A DNA stretch of 7,383 nucleotides, taken from contig JAXDLK010000124.1 of the NCBI GenBank assembly GCA_034666665.1, positions 1 to 7,383 of the forward strand, in the 5' to 3' direction. The notes below the pieces were generated by a model that was not told the DNA's origin, did no database searches, and saw only the letters and a list, made by a program, of their open reading frames with translations. How positions within the stretch are numbered: the stretch's first letter is position 1; each line of letters begins with the position of its first letter. A program made the translations under genes and the position numbers. This document shows positions 1 through 6,613 of this stretch, piece after piece. Origin of the DNA: JAXDLK01 sp034666665 (GTDB lineage: Bacteria > Desulfobacterota > Binatia > JACPRU01).

Positions 1-1881
1 GGCGGCGGGCAGCAGCGACAGGTGCACCGCCCGGACGCGCGGATCGTCGAGCACGAGCGCGAGGCCGTCGCCGACCCGCTCGTAGCCGTGCTCGGCGAGC
101 CGCTCGTGCAGCGTGCGCAGCACCGGCGGCGGATCGATCTCCTCCGGGATCAGCAGCAGGCCGAGCTCTGCGGCCTTGCGGCCGAGGCTCACCTTGCTGC
201 TCAGCACGGAGAGCGGGATCGCGAGCACCAGGCCGGCGGTCACCGGCGTCAGCCACCAGAAGAGCTCGGGCACGTAGCTCCAGGTCGCGATCCCCCAGGC
301 GATGCCGAGGAGCGTCGTGCCGCCGTGTCGCCGCGCGGCTACGCCCCAAGGAGTCATCGTGTCGCCGCGCTCCTGAGAGTTCCAGACGATGCTCTTGCCG
401 AGCAGCGTGGTGATGACGAAGCGCGTCTGCAGCACTGCCATCACCGGCGCGAGCAGGATCGAGAAGAACGCCTCGAGCACGATGCTGATCCCGAAGCGGA
501 GCGTGCCGCCGAAGCGGGCGATCATGCCGCGCTGCCGGAGATGAACGAAGAAGCTCAGTATCTTCGGCACGAAGAGCATGCCCATCACCACGAGGTAGAG
601 CGGGATCGCCTTCCAGACGATCGAGATCTCCCACATCGGGAAGAGCGACGGCTGCGGCGCGAAGTACTCGTGGCCGACGAACAGGTGACGGAACGCCTCG
701 AGCGTCGCGAGCAGGAGCAGCAACATCCAGATCGGTGAGTTCACGTAGGCCATCACGCCCATCAGGAGGTGCAGCCGGTTCACGCGGTTCAGGCCGGGGA
801 AGCCGAGCAGGCGCGCGTGCTGCAGGTTCCCCTGGCACCAGCGCCGGTCGCGTGCCGCGTAGTCGATCAGCGTCGGCGGCGATTCTTCGTAGCTGCCCTC
901 GAGGTCGTCGGCGAGGAACACACGGTATCCGGCCCGCCGCATGAGCGCGGCCTCGACGAAGTCGTGACTCAATATCGATCCGCCGAGCGGCTCCTTTCCC
1001 GGGAGCTTCGGCAGCTTGCAGTGCTCGACGAACGGCTGAATGCGAATGATCGCGTTGTGGCCCCAGTAGTTCCCTTCGCCCGCTTGCCAGTAGTTGAGGC
1101 CCGAGAGGAAGATCGGTCCGTAGGCGCGCACGCCGAACTGCTGCAGGCGCCCGAACAGCGTCTGGCGGTTCACCGGCACCGGCGGTGCTTGGATGATGCC
1201 GACGTCCGGGTTTCGCTCCGCCAGGCGCACGAGCTTCACCAGCGCCTCGCCGGTCATCACGCTGTCGGCGTCGAAGACGATCATGTAGCGGTACTTGGGG
1301 CCCCACTCGGCGCAGAAGTCCGAGATGTTCCCCGCCTTCCGCTCCAGGTTCTCACGCCGCTTTCGGTAGAAGAGCCGGCTCGGATCGCTGACGGCGTGCC
1401 GGAGTCGCGTGAACGCGAGCTCCTCCTCGACCCAGACATCCGGATCGGTCGTGTCGCTGAGCACGAAGAAGTCGAAGTCCCGGAGGAAGCCGGTCGCTTC
1501 GAGCGAGCGGTACGTCGCCTCGAGCCCGGCCATCACGCGTCCGGGATCCTCGTTGTAGACGGGCATCACGATCGCGGTGCGCGCGGGGAGCGGCGAGGGG
1601 TCGTGGTCGCCTGCGAGCGTTCGAGTCAGCGCCAGATGGTCGCCACCGCGCATTCGCACCCAGAACCCGAAGATCGACGTCCAGAAGGAAAGCGCGACGT
1701 TGACGAACAGGATCACGAAGAGCGCGAGCATGGCGGCTTCGAGGTTCGACATCCCGTTCGTGCGCAGGATGTCCGCCATCGCGAGGCCGGCGAGCACCGT
1801 GGTGAGCACCACCAAGGTGCCGAACAGCGCACGGCGGACGCGGACGCGGACGCGCGCCTCGTGGGGGAGCGGCAAGCTCAT
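1..1881 (-). CDS. opgH: Glucans biosynthesis glucosyltransferase H (OpgH/MdoH), 3' end cut by the window
   Basis: This is the inner-membrane glucosyltransferase that polymerises UDP-glucose into the linear glucan backbone of osmoregulated periplasmic glucans. The open frame runs 627 codons from an ATG at 1881 to the left edge without a stop, so the C-terminus is missing. Hydrophobic segments lie near residues 18-38 and 49-72. A family 2 glycosyltransferase domain follows at about 100-350, with MPVYNED (106-112), LSDTTD (141-146), the FDADS metal/UDP site (203-207), SHDFVEA (305-311) and the RRWCQGN acceptor motif (346-352). Further membrane segments occur near 373-395, 418-438, 463-487 and 523-560. 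These motifs are those of E. coli OpgH, but the region before the first membrane segment is only about 17 residues, far shorter than in E. coli. The gene starts 28 bases after opgG; no good Shine-Dalgarno is visible, which suggests coupling. The nearest in-frame upstream start is a GTG well inside opgG. The family call is near certain; the exact start is less so. Confidence 0.96.
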   Translation of the reverse strand, partial: MSLPLPHEARVRVRVRRALFGTLVVLTTVLAGLAMADILRTNGMSNLEAAMLALFVILFVNVALSFWTSIFGFWVRMRGGDHLALTRTLAGDHDPSPLPARTAIVMPVYNEDPGRVMAGLEATYRSLEATGFLRDFDFFVLSDTTDPDVWVEEELAFTRLRHAVSDPSRLFYRKRRENLERKAGNISDFCAEWGPKYRYMIVFDADSVMTGEALVKLVRLAERNPDVGIIQAPPVPVNRQTLFGRLQQFGVRAYGPIFLSGLNYWQAGEGNYWGHNAIIRIQPFVEHCKLPKLPGKEPLGGSILSHDFVEAALMRRAGYRVFLADDLEGSYEESPPTLIDYAARDRRWCQGNLQHARLLGFPGLNRVNRLHLLMGVMAYVNSPIWMLLLLLATLEAFRHLFVGHEYFAPQPSLFPMWEISIVWKAIPLYLVVMGMLFVPKILSFFVHLRQRGMIARFGGTLRFGISIVLEAFFSILLAPVMAVLQTRFVITTLLGKSIVWNSQERGDTMTPWGVAARRHGGTTLLGIAWGIATWSYVPELFWWLTPVTAGLVLAIPLSVLSSKVSLGRKAAELGLLLIPEEIDPPPVLRTLHERLAEHGYERVGDGLALVLDDPRVRAVHLSLLPAA

Positions 1882-1909
1882 CGATCCGGCTCTCGAACCA
1901 CCGTTTTTA

Positions 1910-3631
1910 TCACTGGAAGTCCCACCGGTACATCCAGGTTTCGGTGATCTGACGCGGCCCGAGACGGAGCGACGCGCGGAGCTCGACGGGGTCACCCTTC
2001 GAGGCATTCAGGTCGAAGAACGTTCGCCAGCCCGCGGTCATCGGGTTCTTGTGGACGACGACGTTGGAGATCTCGCCGCGTGACGCAACCACGTCGGCGA
2101 CGACCGGCGCGTTCTCCGGCAGGCTCGGCAGCCACGGCCCGTAGAAGTCGAGCACGAAGCGCGCCGTCTTTCCCTGGTAGCCAGGATGCAAGCGGGTCGC
2201 CTGCGTGCGGCCGACAGGCGGCCGCTCGGCGCTGTTCAGGTAGGCATGCAGACGATACGAGTAGTGAAATTCGCTGCCGCGCTCGACGCCGCCGTCGGGT
2301 ACCCAGTAGGCGACGAGGTTGTCGTTGGTTTCCGAGTCGCTCGGGATCTCCACCAGCTCGACGGCACCTTTGCCCCAGTTGCCGACGGGCTCCACCCAGT
2401 AGCTCGGCCGCTGCTCGTAATGGCTCTCGAGGTCTTGGTAGCTGGCGAAGTCGCGATCGCGCTGCAGGAGCGCGAACCCGAGCGAGTCGTCGTTCTGAAA
2501 GCGGCTCACACGGTGCCAGCGTTCCGGATTCGCGACCGGCCGCCAGGACCACTCGCCGGTCCGATTGCCGATCAAGAGCCCGTCGGAGTCATGCACCTCG
2601 GGGCGGAAGTCGGGCACGAAGCGGGAACGCTCCTCCCCGAAGAGGTACATGCTGGTGAGCGGCGCGATCCCCAGCTTCGCCACGCGTTGACGCGCGTAGA
2701 GGTGGGTGTCGACGTCCGACAGCGTCTCTTTGCCCGGGTGGATCACGAAGCGGTACGCTCCGGTGACGCTCTCGCTCTCGAGCAACGCGTACACCGTGAG
2801 CGCAGTCGCGTCGGGCCGCGGCCTCTCGATCCAGAACTCCGAGAAGCGCGGGAACTCCTCGCCCGCCGGCAGCGCCGTGTCGATGGCGAGACCGCGGGCG
2901 GAGAGGCCGTATACCTGTCCGGCGCCGAGGATGCGGAAGTAGCTGGCGCCGAGAAACACGGCGACCTCGTCCCTGTAGTCGGCGCGGTTCAGCGCGAAGT
3001 GAATGCGGAATCCGGCGAACCCGATGTCGGCGGGCACCGGTTCGGGGAACTGGTTGTAACCATAGTCGAACATCTCGGGCCGGAACTGTACGTCCTCGAC
3101 CCGGTTCGACTGGATCACGTGGATGCGGACGGGGTCGCGATAGAGGAATCCGAGATGAAAGAACTGCACCTCGAAAGGCAGCCCCTCGTTCCGCCAGAGC
3201 GCGCGCTCGGGGCGGAAGCGGATCGCGCGGAAGGCATCGTATCTGAGGTTCTGGAGGTAGGCGGGGAGCGTCGTCTCCGGCGGTGAGTAGCTGCGTGCCG
3301 CGATCGCCTTCGCGCGCTGCTGCAGATCCTCGAAGGAGAACGCAGGAATGGTCGGCGTCGGTGTGGGAGTCGCGGTCGGTGGTGGAGGCGTCGGCGTAGG
3401 GCTCGGGCTCGTGGGTGTTCGCGTCGCCTTCTTCGCACGCTCACGGTTCTCCGACGCCGGTCGTCGCGGTGACTCCGCGCCACCCTCGGTCTTGCGCGCC
3501 GTCGATTCCGGCGAGGCGGAGGGCGCCGGGGTCAGTCCGAAGACTGCGAATGGAGTGCCGAACAGGAGGACCGCCGAAGCGACGGCCACGAACGAGCGGC
3601 GCCATGGCTGGCGCCGGTGCATGCTATCCAT
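1910..3631 (-). CDS. opgG: Glucans biosynthesis protein G/D (OpgG/MdoG family), with Pro/Thr-rich N-terminal spacer
   Basis: This is the exported partner of OpgH in periplasmic glucan synthesis. E. coli OpgG and OpgD belong to glycoside hydrolase family GH186, acting on beta-1,2-glucan. The 573-residue protein has a basic N-terminus and hydrophobic stretch (about 14-33), a hydrophilic linker (34-69), a Pro/Thr-rich spacer (70-97) and the OpgG core (98-573). Core motifs include RFRPE (138-142), LPFEVQFFHLGFLY (151-164), EVHDSDG (345-351), RTGEWSWRP (357-365), GNWGKGAVELVEIPS (417-431) and ETNDNLVAYW (434-443). The core is about the usual length; the spacer makes the protein longer than E. coli OpgG (511). 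I chose the ATG at 3631 because it directly precedes the signal region and follows a G-rich stretch (GGGCGGGG, spacer 5). An in-frame ATG at 3715 would add 28 residues ahead of the signal and is unlikely; one at 3622 is also possible. It is first in an opgGH operon. It could be OpgD rather than OpgG in function, but the neighbouring opgH favours OpgG. Confidence 0.94.
   Translation of the reverse strand: MDSMHRRQPWRRSFVAVASAVLLFGTPFAVFGLTPAPSASPESTARKTEGGAESPRRPASENRERAKKATRTPTSPSPTPTPPPPTATPTPTPTIPAFSFEDLQQRAKAIAARSYSPPETTLPAYLQNLRYDAFRAIRFRPERALWRNEGLPFEVQFFHLGFLYRDPVRIHVIQSNRVEDVQFRPEMFDYGYNQFPEPVPADIGFAGFRIHFALNRADYRDEVAVFLGASYFRILGAGQVYGLSARGLAIDTALPAGEEFPRFSEFWIERPRPDATALTVYALLESESVTGAYRFVIHPGKETLSDVDTHLYARQRVAKLGIAPLTSMYLFGEERSRFVPDFRPEVHDSDGLLIGNRTGEWSWRPVANPERWHRVSRFQNDDSLGFALLQRDRDFASYQDLESHYEQRPSYWVEPVGNWGKGAVELVEIPSDSETNDNLVAYWVPDGGVERGSEFHYSYRLHAYLNSAERPPVGRTQATRLHPGYQGKTARFVLDFYGPWLPSLPENAPVVADVVASRGEISNVVVHKNPMTAGWRTFFDLNASKGDPVELRASLRLGPRQITETWMYRWDFQ
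3341..3424 (-). repeat. Pro/Thr low-complexity repeat inside opgG
   Basis: Residues 70-97 of the OpgG homologue are almost only Pro, Thr and Ser, with recurring PT and TPT units, encoded by imperfect ACN/CCN dinucleotide-codon repeats. On the + strand this reads as a GT/GG-rich run around 3350-3420. It most likely forms an extended, disordered spacer between the membrane/signal region and the folded core. Such tracts can vary in length by slippage between strains. Confidence 0.85.
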
Positions 3632-3728
3632 CGTGACCCCGCCCTGCAGATCGGAATCTTCCCGCTCACGGATGCGGAAAGATTCCTCGAGCTCCTTGGA
3701 CCAACACCGACACACCGAGACCGGTTGC

Positions 3729-3759
3729 GGCTGCCCGGCTCCGGTCTGCCGGGGCAGCC
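3729..3759 (-). other. Inverted repeat in the opgGH leader
   Basis: The arms GGCTGCCC and GGGCAGCC pair over 8 bases. After a one-base bulge two more G-C pairs form, leaving a loop of about 10 bases. The hairpin lies about 100 bases upstream of the opgG start and would be transcribed into the leader if the weak promoter at 3775-3803 is used. No run of U follows on the minus strand, so it does not look like a standard intrinsic terminator. It could be a structured 5' leader, an operator-like palindrome or chance in GC-rich DNA. Confidence 0.35.
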
Positions 3760-3774
3760 AACCCTCATCCGGAC

Positions 3775-3803
3775 ATCAAAGCAGAGCGGCCCTCACGATC
3801 CAA
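3775..3803 (-). promoter_or_regulatory. Weak sigma70-like promoter candidate for opgGH
   Basis: On the minus strand a TTGGAT box (3803-3798) and a TTTGAT box (3780-3775) are separated by exactly 17 bases, giving 3 of 6 and 4 of 6 matches to the sigma70 consensus. It sits about 145 bases ahead of the opgG ATG in the only sizeable spacer between tag and opgG, where an independent promoter would be expected. The match is poor and a chance hit is quite possible. Confidence 0.25.
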
Positions 3804-3843
3804 ATTGCTCTTCGCGGGGCGGCTTCCGCAGCCGATTTCCATC

Positions 3844-3862
3844 GGCGCCGGACTCCGGCGCC
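3844..3862 (-). terminator. Strong G+C hairpin just after tag, possible transcription end
   Basis: GGCGCCGG (3844-3851) and CCGGCGCC (3855-3862) form a perfect 8-base-pair, all G-C stem with a 3-base loop, 17 bases beyond the tag stop codon. Position and stability suit a terminator or 3'-end stabiliser of the upstream three-gene operon. The following minus-strand bases (GATGGAAATCGG) contain no U-tract, so classical Rho-independent termination is not supported. Confidence 0.4.
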
Positions 3863-3879
3863 GCCGTCCGGGCCCCGTC

Positions 3880-4458
3880 TCAGACCTCATCGTACCGAAA
3901 GCAGGAGAGGAGGTGATCGTTGACCATCCCGGTCGCCTGCATGTGTGCGTAGCAGATCGTCGAGCCGACGAACGAGAAGCCGCGGGTCACGAGGTCCTTG
4001 CTGAGCGCATCCGATTCCGCGCTCCGCGGCGGGACCTGCGCGATGCGCGTCCAGGCGTTTCTCTTCGGCTGCCCGCCGACGAAGCGCCAGACGTACCCGT
4101 CGAAGCTCCCGAACTCCCGCTGCACGGCGAGGAACGCCTTCGCATTCTTGATCGCCGCGGCGACCTTCTGCCGGTTGCGCACGATCCCCGGGTCGGCGAG
4201 CAGGCGGGCCACCTTGCGGGCGTCGTAGCGGGCGACGCGCTTCGGGTCGAAGCCACCGAAGGCCTTGCGATACCCTTCACGCTTCCTGAGGATCGTCAGC
4301 CAGCTGAGCCCCGCCTGTGCGCCCTCGAGGACGAGGAACTCGAAGAGCGTGCGGTCGTCGTGCAGCGGCACACCCCATTCCTCGTCGTGATAGGCGACGT
4401 AGAGAGGATCGCCGTTGGCCCAGGAGCAGCGCTCCTCCGCGTTCCGCGCCACGCTCAC
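3880..4458 (-). CDS. tag: DNA-3-methyladenine glycosylase I (Tag)
   Basis: This cytoplasmic base-excision repair enzyme removes 3-methyladenine from alkylated DNA. The 192-residue product matches E. coli Tag (187) along its whole length with a constant offset of seven. The zinc-snap ligands correspond to Cys11, His24, His182 and Cys186. The catalytic-pocket residues correspond to Glu45 in LEGAQAGLSW, with Tyr23 and Trp53 as the base-stacking aromatics. Other family blocks are AYHDEEWGVP (22-31), SDALSK and GFSFVGSTICYAHMQATGMVNDH near the C-terminus, the last continuous up to His182. All key residues are present, so the enzyme should be active. The start is a GTG at 4458, 13 bases after the stop of the upstream phosphoesterase gene; a second in-frame GTG two codons on is an alternative. 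A GAGG lies 11 bases before the first GTG, overlapping that upstream stop, which suggests coupled translation. It is the last gene of a three-gene run. Confidence 0.96.
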   Translation of the reverse strand: MSVARNAEERCSWANGDPLYVAYHDEEWGVPLHDDRTLFEFLVLEGAQAGLSWLTILRKREGYRKAFGGFDPKRVARYDARKVARLLADPGIVRNRQKVAAAIKNAKAFLAVQREFGSFDGYVWRFVGGQPKRNAWTRIAQVPPRSAESDALSKDLVTRGFSFVGSTICYAHMQATGMVNDHLLSCFRYDEV

Positions 4459-4471
4459 TGCCCGAGCGGCC

Positions 4472-5626
4472 TCATGCTGCCTTCGGCCGGAGCACGAACT
4501 CGGTGATCTCGGACGGCGCGAGGAGTCGCATCGGCGGACCCCAGAACCCCGTGCCGAGGCTCACGTAGAGCTGCGAGTCACCGAGGCGGTACCGCCCTCC
4601 GATGAACGGCGTGTACAACCGCACCAGCAACGAGAACGGCCAGATCTGCCCGCCGTGCGTGTGTCCCGAGATCTGCAGGTCGACGCCGCTCTCCGCAGCC
4701 TTCGAAAACGTATTCGGCTGATGAGCGAGCAGCACGAGCGGCCGACTCCGATCGCGGCCGGCGAGCGCACGTTCGAGGTCCTCCGCCTCGGTCGGGTCGA
4801 ACATGTGCGCGTGGTGGTCCTCGACACCGGCGAGGTCGAACTTGCCGGCCCCGTCGCCGACCGTGACGTGCTCGTTGCGGAGGACGCGCATGCCGAGCCG
4901 GCGCACGTGCTCGACCCAGGATCGTCCGCCCGAGATGTAGTCGTGGTTTCCGGTGACGTAGTAGACGCCGTGACGCGCCCGCAGGCGCGAGAACGGCTCG
5001 ACCTCGTCGACCAGCTCCTCCACCCGACCGTCGACGAGATCTCCCGTGACCGCGACGAGATCCGCGCCGAGCGCGTTCGTGCGGTCGACCAGGCGCTGCG
5101 CGAAGCGGCGCCGCAGGAGCGGGCCGATGTGAACGTCGGAGAGCTGCACGATGCGGAAACCGTCGAGTCCGGCCGGCCAGCCGCCGATCGCGACCTCGAT
5201 GCGGCGGACGGCGGGCAGCCGGAACGCGGAGTGTACGCCGAACGCACCGATGGCGATCGCTGCGCCCCAGACGACGAGCGCGCGCGCCGTGGCCGCCTGC
5301 GCCCAGATGCCGGGCGCGAAGATCGAAGCGACGAGCAGGACGAGATCCGTCGCGAGTGTCAGAACCAGCAGCACCCAGATGAAGCCGATCCACGGATAGG
5401 CAATCCAAGCGGTTGCCGCGGGGAGCGGCAGGTCGAGCCACCAGCGGCCGATGATCCGCACCAGCACCGCGACCCCGAAGAACGCCATGGCGCCGACGAG
5501 CAACCCATCGACGAGCGGCGGAAACGCGGCGTCGAGCACCAGACGGTTCGCGAGATACACGTGGGCGGCGAAGAAGATGATCGCCAGGAGCCCGAAGACG
5601 AGCACGAGAGTCGCAGGGCGGCGCAT
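4472..5626 (-). CDS. Membrane-anchored calcineurin-like metallophosphoesterase (YkuE/YaeI-like)
   Basis: The N-terminal third of this 384-residue protein is hydrophobic, with about four or five membrane segments (near 6-24, 38-58, 71-103 and 113-133). A calcineurin-like phosphoesterase domain follows from about 143 to 380. All dinuclear-metal motifs are intact: SDVHIG (163-168; Asp164, His166), GDLVDG (195-200; Asp196), GNHDY (226-230; Asn227, His228), AHQPN (301-305; His302) and GHTHGGQ (321-327; His322, His324). This arrangement is found in the broad family annotated as YkuE/YaeI-like phosphoesterases, some of which act on lipid A precursors or other phospholipid headgroups; the substrate here cannot be read from sequence. 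The ATG at 5626 lies 7 bases after the stop of the hydrolase gene and immediately precedes the first membrane segment. The frame stays open much further upstream, but that part overlaps the hydrolase gene and has no family resemblance. It ends 13 bases before tag. Confidence 0.93.
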   Translation of the reverse strand: MRRPATLVLVFGLLAIIFFAAHVYLANRLVLDAAFPPLVDGLLVGAMAFFGVAVLVRIIGRWWLDLPLPAATAWIAYPWIGFIWVLLVLTLATDLVLLVASIFAPGIWAQAATARALVVWGAAIAIGAFGVHSAFRLPAVRRIEVAIGGWPAGLDGFRIVQLSDVHIGPLLRRRFAQRLVDRTNALGADLVAVTGDLVDGRVEELVDEVEPFSRLRARHGVYYVTGNHDYISGGRSWVEHVRRLGMRVLRNEHVTVGDGAGKFDLAGVEDHHAHMFDPTEAEDLERALAGRDRSRPLVLLAHQPNTFSKAAESGVDLQISGHTHGGQIWPFSLLVRLYTPFIGGRYRLGDSQLYVSLGTGFWGPPMRLLAPSEITEFVLRPKAA

Positions 5627-5633
5627 GTGGCGG

Positions 5634-6533
5634 TCAGTCAGCGAGCCAGCGGCCGGGCTCGATCTCGCGCGCGCGTCCCTCACGCGCGAGCCGCTCGAGA
5701 TGAAAGCCCATGCTGCGCTTCTCGACCGGATCGGCGAAGGGTACGGCATCCTGCGGCCGGTAGACGAACCGGTGCCCGACGATCTCCTCGATGGTCCGCG
5801 GCTGTCGCAGGAACTCGAGGAGCCGTGACTCGCGCTTCGCGATGACGGCGGCAAAACGATCGAGCCGCTCGAGAAATGCCTCCCGGCCCTCGACGATCCC
5901 GATGTGGTGGAACGTCGCGTACCAGCGAGCCTCGATCCGCCGAACCACGTCGAGGGTCTTCTCGAAATCCTCCAGCGACGACCATGCGTCGCCATAGTAG
6001 GGGCCGAAGCTCGAGAGGTCGATGTCGCCCAGGCAGAGGACGTCATCCGGCTCGATGCGAAAGCACGTATGGCCGCGCGTGTGGCCCGGCGTGTGGATCG
6101 CCGTCATCCGCACGCCACCGAGATCGAACACGTGTCCGTCGGAAAACGTGAGCGCGTCCGGCCGCGGCGCGTAGTGGTACTCCTCGACGAGCGCGCGCCG
6201 CATGTAGCGTTCGGCGGCCTCGTCGTAACCGTAGACGGTCATCATGTCTTCGAGTGAGCGGAGCCCGAGGGCGTCGAGCTCGTGGATGTGCCACGGCACG
6301 CCGGGGAACAGGTGGTTTCCGGCGAAGTGGTCCTCGTGGGAGTGGCTGTTGACCACGCGATCCACCGGGGGGAGCTGCTCGCGCCGCGGGATCATTCCGA
6401 GTGACGGATCGAGGATCAGCGACTCCTCGGTACCGGCGACGACGATCGAGTTGCCCTGGGGATACTTCCCACCGTTCTCGCCGAAGAGGACGGTCGTGTG
6501 GCCGAGCGTGCGCTCGGGCGGAGGCTCGATCAT
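5634..6533 (-). CDS. Metallo-beta-lactamase-fold hydrolase with C-terminal winged-helix-like region
   Basis: This 299-residue protein has the metallo-beta-lactamase fold signature: HSHEDH at 64-69 (His64, His66, Asp68, His69), TPGHTRGH at 148-155 (His151), GDID at 169-172 (Asp170) and a late HH at 209-210. The ligands for two metal ions are therefore present. The N-terminal block ENGGKYPQGNS (19-29) is typical of glyoxalase-II-like and LACTB2-like members. The C-terminal 60 residues (TIEEIV, then MGFHLERLAREGRAREI) resemble the small winged-helix tail of that group. The substrate is unknown; thioester, ester or phosphodiester hydrolysis are all possible. I favour the ATG at 6533. The eight codons between an in-frame ATG at 6560 and this one have only three G/C third positions, unlike the rest of the gene, and neither start has a clear Shine-Dalgarno. 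With the longer start the protein would be 308 residues. It is the first gene of the operon with the phosphoesterase and tag. Confidence 0.92.
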   Translation of the reverse strand: MIEPPPERTLGHTTVLFGENGGKYPQGNSIVVAGTEESLILDPSLGMIPRREQLPPVDRVVNSHSHEDHFAGNHLFPGVPWHIHELDALGLRSLEDMMTVYGYDEAAERYMRRALVEEYHYAPRPDALTFSDGHVFDLGGVRMTAIHTPGHTRGHTCFRIEPDDVLCLGDIDLSSFGPYYGDAWSSLEDFEKTLDVVRRIEARWYATFHHIGIVEGREAFLERLDRFAAVIAKRESRLLEFLRQPRTIEEIVGHRFVYRPQDAVPFADPVEKRSMGFHLERLAREGRAREIEPGRWLAD

Positions 6534-6541
6534 ATGCCCCC

Positions 6542-6570
6542 GATATAGAGGTTGGGTCATGGTGGGCCAA
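6542..6570 (-). promoter_or_regulatory. Sigma70-like promoter candidate for the hydrolase-phosphoesterase-tag operon
   Basis: On the minus strand TTGGCC (6570-6565) and TATATC (6547-6542) are 17 bases apart, each matching the sigma70 consensus at 4 of 6 positions. The -10 box ends 8 bases before the ATG at 6533, so transcription would begin at or near the start codon, giving a leaderless mRNA. It also overlaps the alternative ATG at 6560, which would then not be translated from this transcript. Prediction by eye only. Confidence 0.35.
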
Positions 6571-6613
6571 TACGCGTCTCGCCGGCGGCCGATGCGGGTG
6601 GTAGACGGCGGGC

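Noticed and set aside
1838..1858. Short tandem repeat near the opgH start
   Set aside because: It encodes the alternating Val-Arg residues of the basic N-terminus just before the first membrane segment; three short units are not notable in this composition.
769..1947. Long + strand open frame antisense to opgH
   Set aside because: The opposite strand encodes an unmistakable OpgH over the same bases; the + strand product is charged low-complexity sequence with no recognisable domain.
2186..3286. Long + strand open frame antisense to opgG
   Set aside because: It is a shadow of the OpgG core on the other strand and shows no domain or start signal.
3632..3715. Upstream ATG for opgG adding 28 residues
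   Set aside because: It would place a charged, weakly G/C-biased stretch ahead of the signal region; the ATG at 3631 has a better upstream G-rich stretch and a sensible N-terminus.
4415..5845. Long + strand open frame (476 codons) antisense to the phosphoesterase and hydrolase genes
   Set aside because: Its translation is Arg/Glu/Asp/Ala-rich low-complexity sequence without family motifs. It mirrors the G/C third-position bias of the real minus-strand genes, which show complete catalytic motifs.
5627..6046. Longer start for the phosphoesterase gene (140 extra residues)
   Set aside because: This stretch overlaps the coding region of the upstream hydrolase, is Ser/Arg-rich and has no family resemblance; the ATG at 5626 directly precedes the first membrane segment.
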